DNA from: Cyanobacterium stanieri LEGE 03274
GTDB taxonomy: Bacteria; Cyanobacteriota; Cyanobacteriia; Cyanobacteriales; Cyanobacteriaceae
Direction of reading: 5' to 3'
Length of the DNA stretch: 64,000 nt
NCBI RefSeq assembly: GCF_015207825.1
Contig: NZ_JADEWC010000005.1
Location: forward strand, 1-64,000
The position numbers and the translations under genes were made by a program. The notes beneath the pieces are model-generated. The model was not told the DNA's origin and searched no databases. It saw only the letters and a program-made list of their open reading frames with translations. Every line of letters starts with the position of its first letter. Positions within the stretch are counted from its first letter, which is position 1. Below, piece by piece: positions 60,430 through 64,000 of the stretch.

Positions 60430-60780
60430 TTAGGCTTGAAGTGCTAACTCCACAACTTTTTTAAATGCGTCCATATCCTGAACAGCCAAAAGAGCCAACA
60501 TCTTACGATTAAGAGAAATATTAGCTTTATCTAACTTATAAATTAACTGACTATAGCTAATGCCGTGCATTCTTGCCGCCGCATTAACACGGGTAATCCA
60601 AAGACGACGAAAATCCCTTTTTTTCTTGCGACGGTCACGATAAGCATTACGTAACGCCTTCATGACTTGCTGATTAGCTGTACGGAATAACTTAGAGTGA
60701 GAACCTCTAAAACCCTTAGCTAACTTTAAAATCTTATTACGTCTTTTACGGGCGACGTTACCTCTCTTAACTCTACTCAT
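60430..60780 (-). CDS. rplT: 50S ribosomal protein L20
   Basis: 116 residues, a 23S rRNA-binding assembly protein. [20 protein letters not shown] then [20 protein letters not shown] at the start, [20 protein letters not shown] and the globular C-terminus ([20 protein letters not shown]) are diagnostic. It follows rpmI by 51 bases, as is usual; infC is not nearby. Confidence 0.98.
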   Translation of the reverse strand: MSRVKRGNVARKRRNKILKLAKGFRGSHSKLFRTANQQVMKALRNAYRDRRKKKRDFRRLWITRVNAAARMHGISYSQLIYKLDKANISLNRKMLALLAVQDMDAFKKVVELALQA

Positions 60781-60831
60781 TTTTTTACAATTAAATTAAT
60801 GTTACAAGGTTTAATAGAAGAAAATTTATTC

Positions 60832-61041
60832 CTACTTAGTACCATAAGGAAGCATTAAACGTACTTCCTTTTCATCACTTTCATGAACCAAAGTCATGTT
60901 GCTAAGACGACGACGTTTTTGTTCTGCACTTTTATGCTCTAACAAGTGATTCTTATTTGCTTTACGACGCATAATTTTCTTTCCGCTTCCAGTGATACGA
61001 AAACGTTTAGCAGCGGATTTTTTAGTTTTTACTTTAGGCAT
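60832..61041 (-). CDS. rpmI: 50S ribosomal protein L35
   Basis: 69 residues from ATG 61041 ([20 protein letters not shown]); an open frame continues 24 codons further upstream but is not conserved. [20 protein letters not shown] is the family core. First gene of the rpmI-rplT pair, which may be autoregulated by L20. Confidence 0.97.
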   Translation of the reverse strand: MPKVKTKKSAAKRFRITGSGKKIMRRKANKNHLLEHKSAEQKRRRLSNMTLVHESDEKEVRLMLPYGTK

Positions 61042-61142
61042 AGTTTTATCTAAATTAGCACAATTTACAATTATACATTTTTTTATGGTCATCCTGATAG
61101 AGATAAACCACAATTACTTAAAAAGGAGAACCCTTCTCGAAA

Positions 61143-61460
61143 TTACAGTTTAACTTCGATGTCAACCCCAGCGGGTAAGTCTAACTTCATCAAAGCATCA
61201 ATAGTTTTAGAAGAAGGTTGATAAATATCAATTACCCTACGATGAGTACGGGTTTCAAAATGTTCTCTCGAATCTTTATCAACGTGGGGAGATCTTAACA
61301 CACAGTAGATTTTACGTTTTGTGGGGAGAGGGATAGGACCTACTGGCTGAGCATTAGTACGATTAGCCGTTTCAACAATTTTAGTACAAGATGTATCGAG
61401 TAAACGACGGTCAAATGCTTTTAAGCGAATACGAATTTTTTGTTGTTGTAAAGTTGCCAT
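61143..61460 (-). CDS. rpsJ: 30S ribosomal protein S10
   Basis: 105 residues. [20 protein letters not shown] then [20 protein letters not shown] and [20 protein letters not shown] identify S10 (also NusE in antitermination). It is the last gene of the fusA-tuf-rpsJ order typical of cyanobacteria. Confidence 0.98.
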   Translation of the reverse strand: MATLQQQKIRIRLKAFDRRLLDTSCTKIVETANRTNAQPVGPIPLPTKRKIYCVLRSPHVDKDSREHFETRTHRRVIDIYQPSSKTIDALMKLDLPAGVDIEVKL

Positions 61461-61505
61461 GATTTTTGTAGTTATTTACTGAGATTAATTTTTCAAGGTA
61501 CGAAA

Positions 61506-61539
61506 CAATTGACAATTGACAATTGACAATTGACAATTA
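61506..61539. repeat. Heptamer tandem repeat (GACAATT)x4
   Basis: Perfect GACAATT units follow CAATT in the tuf-rpsJ spacer, sited inside a translation operon. Confidence 0.8.
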
Positions 61540-61555
61540 TATTTTTAGTAGGGAT

Positions 61556-61595
61556 AAAATTAGGGCGTACAGAGAACTTAATCTGAGTAACGCCC
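61556..61595 (-). terminator. Possible terminator after tuf
   Basis: On the minus strand GGGCGT (61595-61590) and ACGCCC (61568-61563) form a stem, followed by TAATTTTAT. It is 20 bases past the tuf stop and may make rpsJ partly independent. Confidence 0.45.
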
Positions 61596-61615
61596 CAATT
61601 ATTATTTAATGCTTC

Positions 61616-62845
61616 CTACTGTAAAATTTTGGCTACAGCACCAGCACCGATGGTACGACCACCTTCACGAATCGCAAAGCGCATTCCTTGCTCGATCGCA
61701 ATGGGGTTGATTAATTCAACGGTCATTTTGATGCGATCGCCAGGCATTACCATTTCAGCTGCGCTACCATCGTCAGCGGTGAAGTCACTGATAGTTCCAG
61801 TTACGTCAGTGGTACGAACGTAGAACTGAGGACGGTATCCAGGGAAGAAAGGAGTATGACGACCACCTTCTTCTTTTTTAAGTACATAAACTTCAGCTTC
61901 AAACTTGGTGTGAGGAGTGATGGAAGAAGGTTTTGCTAAAACCATACCACGCTCGATGTCTTCTTTCTGAACACCACGAAGTAATAAACCTACGTTATCT
62001 CCAGCCATACCTTCATCCAAGGTTTTTTGGAACATTTCAACACCAGTTACAGTGGTGTTACGAGTATCACGAATACCAACTAACTCTACGGTTTCGCCAA
62101 CTTTTACTCTACCACGCTCGATACGACCAGTAGCAACAGTACCACGACCAGTAATGGAGAATACATCTTCTACAGCCATCAAGAAAGGCTTATCAACATC
62201 ACGCTCAGGGGTAGGAATGTAGCTATCTACTTCATCCATGAGAGTCCAGATTTTATCAGTCCACTCATTTTCACCTTTTTGAGTAGTAGGATTAGCAGTC
62301 ATTTGTTCTACAGCTTTGAGGGCAGAACCAGAAACAATAGGAATATTGTCACCATCAAAACCATATTCGCTTAAGAGTTCACGAACTTCTAACTCAACCA
62401 ACTCTAATAATTCTTCATCATCAACTTGGTCTTGCTTGTTTAAGAACACAGCGAGGTTAGGTACACCAACCTGTCTAGCTAAAAGGATGTGTTCACGGGT
62501 TTGGGGCATAGGGCCATCAGCCGCAGACACTACTAAAATAGCTCCATCCATTTGAGCCGCACCAGTGATCATGTTTTTAACATAGTCAGCGTGTCCGGGG
62601 CAGTCCACGTGAGCATAGTGACGACCAGGAGTTTCGTATTCTACGTGAGCAGTGTTGATGGTGATACCCCGTGCTTTTTCTTCAGGAGCAGCATCGATTT
62701 CATCATATTTACGAGCCTTCGCCTGACCAGCTGCAGATAGAGTTAAAGTGATAGCTGCGGTTAAAGTAGTTTTACCGTGGTCAACGTGACCGATAGTACC
62801 AATATTAACGTGAGGTTTCGTTCTTTCAAATTTTTCCCGTGCCAT
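61616..62845 (-). CDS. tuf: Elongation factor Tu
   Basis: 409 residues. GTPase motifs: G1 [10 protein letters not shown]2 region [15 protein letters not shown]3 [16 protein letters not shown]4 NKQDQ ([13 protein letters not shown], Gln where NKCD is common) and G5 SGSALK. Domains II and III follow ([35 protein letters not shown]). It carries aminoacyl-tRNA to the ribosome. The ~10-residue insertion in domain I is typical of cyanobacteria and plastids. Confidence 0.99.
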   Translation of the reverse strand: MAREKFERTKPHVNIGTIGHVDHGKTTLTAAITLTLSAAGQAKARKYDEIDAAPEEKARGITINTAHVEYETPGRHYAHVDCPGHADYVKNMITGAAQMDGAILVVSAADGPMPQTREHILLARQVGVPNLAVFLNKQDQVDDEELLELVELEVRELLSEYGFDGDNIPIVSGSALKAVEQMTANPTTQKGENEWTDKIWTLMDEVDSYIPTPERDVDKPFLMAVEDVFSITGRGTVATGRIERGRVKVGETVELVGIRDTRNTTVTGVEMFQKTLDEGMAGDNVGLLLRGVQKEDIERGMVLAKPSSITPHTKFEAEVYVLKKEEGGRHTPFFPGYRPQFYVRTTDVTGTISDFTADDGSAAEMVMPGDRIKMTVELINPIAIEQGMRFAIREGGRTIGAGAVAKILQ

Positions 62846-62878
62846 TTTCTTTGTCTTTTCCTAATTTAATTAATAAAT

Positions 62879-64000
62879 TTATACGTATCCTGTATTTTTG
62901 GTAATAATACCTTGAGCTACATTTTCAGGAACTTCAGAGTATTTACTGAATTCCATGCTAAATATACCACGTCCTTGGGTCTTAGAACGAATATCTGTGG
63001 CATAACCGAACATTGCTTCTAGGGGAACTTTAGCCGACACTTTAGCCAGTGAGCTTTCCGTTTCCATGCCTTCGATAATGCCTCGACGAGAATTGAGATC
63101 TCCTATAATATCACCAACATAATTGTCAGGGACTTCCACCTCAACTTTCATCGTTGGTTCTAGTAAGACAGGTTGTGCTTTCTTCACGGCATCTCTAATT
63201 GCCATAGACCCTGCAATTTTAAACGCCATCTCGGAAGAATCCACGTCATGGTAAGAACCGTCAATCAAAGTAACTTTTACATCAATAAGAGGATAACCAG
63301 CTATGATACCAGATTCACAGGCTTCTTTAATACCCTGCTCCACCGAAGGAATATATTCTTTAGGAATTGCACCCCCAGTAATTTTGGAGACAAACTCAAA
63401 TCCACTTCCTTCTTTGGCTGGTTCAACGTCGATTACCACGTGACCATATTGCCCTTTACCCCCGCTTTGACGGACGAATTTACCCTCTGTTTGTACGGCT
63501 TTACGGATGGTTTCTCGGTAAGCTACTTGGGGTTGTCCCACATTAGCCCCTACCTTAAATTCCCGTAACATCCGATCTACCAGAATTTCTAAATGTAACT
63601 CTCCCATTCCTGCGATTACTGTTTGGTTAGTTTCGGGGTTTATACTAACTTTGAAAGTAGGATCTTCATCAGAAAGGGACTGCAAGGCTTTGGACAATTT
63701 ATCCATATCTTGCTGAGTTTTTGGTTCTACCGCCACTGAGATTACAGGCTCAGGCACATAGAGAGATTCGAGAATAATCGGCTCACTATCATCACATAGT
63801 GTATCACCTGTGGTGGTATTTTTCAAGCCGATCGCCGCTCCTAGATCTCCTGCTCTTAATTCTTCAACCTCAATCCTGTCATTGGATTTAAGAATAATTA
63901 ACCTTGAAATACGCTCCTTAATATCCTTGGTAGAGTTGTAAACATAGCTACCTTTTTTAAGAACTCCAGAATATATTCTCAGGAAAGTTAGTCTTCCAAA
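62879..64000 (-). CDS. fusA: Elongation factor G, C-terminal part (open at the right edge)
   Basis: About 373 residues of domains II-V. The frame is open to the edge; the Met at 63826 is internal, since [17 protein letters not shown]-like sequence precedes it. Domain [23 protein letters not shown], domain [22 protein letters not shown] and [20 protein letters not shown], and domain [21 protein letters not shown] are clear. It drives translocation; fusA stands 33 bases before tuf. Confidence 0.98.
   Translation of the reverse strand, partial: FGRLTFLRIYSGVLKKGSYVYNSTKDIKERISRLIILKSNDRIEVEELRAGDLGAAIGLKNTTTGDTLCDDSEPIILESLYVPEPVISVAVEPKTQQDMDKLSKALQSLSDEDPTFKVSINPETNQTVIAGMGELHLEILVDRMLREFKVGANVGQPQVAYRETIRKAVQTEGKFVRQSGGKGQYGHVVIDVEPAKEGSGFEFVSKITGGAIPKEYIPSVEQGIKEACESGIIAGYPLIDVKVTLIDGSYHDVDSSEMAFKIAGSMAIRDAVKKAQPVLLEPTMKVEVEVPDNYVGDIIGDLNSRRGIIEGMETESSLAKVSAKVPLEAMFGYATDIRSKTQGRGIFSMEFSKYSEVPENVAQGIITKNTGYV

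Noticed and set aside
60832-61113. Longer L35 with a 24-residue N-terminal extension
   Set aside because: L35 proteins begin MPKxKTxKSAAKRF; the extension is not conserved in the family.

Overview
This window is chromosomal DNA of a unicellular-type, AT-rich cyanobacterium. The evidence is photosynthesis genes (PsaK, Ycf3), cyanobacterial markers (HmpF, Hik2-like kinase, FutA/B/C, Slr1339-like protein) and very many HIP1 octamers (GCGATCGC), often extended to GCGATCGCCCTT. A relative of Cyanobacterium/Geminocystis is plausible, but the sequence alone does not settle the genus.

Layout. 1-38 kb is ordinary housekeeping sequence with genes on both strands: thiG (open at the left edge), gatB, gatC, ycf3, hemF, several histidine kinases (one apparently a pseudokinase), queE, trpF, psaK, tlyA, a TPR lytic transglycosylase, a DHH-CBS-nucleotidyltransferase fusion, hmpF, recN, a PstS-like protein with a good Pho box, ktrA-like, trpS, metF-like, mscL, ctaA-ctaB, ccsA and tRNA-Ser(UGA). 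38.2-42.6 kb is a ferric-iron uptake cluster (futC, futA, futB) with Fur-box-like sites.

42.9-58.0 kb is a complete type III-B-like CRISPR-Cas locus in two divergent arms. The minus arm runs cas10/cmr2 (HD-less), cmr3, cmr4, cmr5, a VapBC-like toxin-antitoxin pair, a large Cmr6-like double RAMP, a CARF-HEPN (Csm6/TIGR02710-like) RNase and a polynucleotide-kinase-like/WYL fusion. The plus arm runs four unrecognised genes (a large membrane protein, a Pro-rich disordered protein with duplicated end motifs, and two small membrane proteins, the last overlapping cas1 by ATGA), then cas1, cas2 and a short array. The array has four complete 36-nt repeats that fold into a UUCG-capped hairpin, plus a truncated fifth. 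No cas6 is present. The cas10 frame has an in-frame amber codon (52376-52378) upstream of GGDD, so the effector may be recently inactivated, recoded or split.

58.2-60.0 kb holds a three-gene unit (dual-OB-like protein and two DUF488 proteins) next to the array; it looks like another accessory or defence module. 60.4-64 kb is the ribosomal/translation block on the minus strand: fusA (open at the right edge), tuf, rpsJ, rpmI, rplT.

Intergenic DNA is rich in small dispersed elements: a ~100-bp hairpin family (two direct copies flank cas10), at least three MITE-like families with terminal inverted repeats (one with an 8-bp target duplication), heptamer tandem repeats that reach the start codon of one histidine kinase, and G/C-run hairpins.
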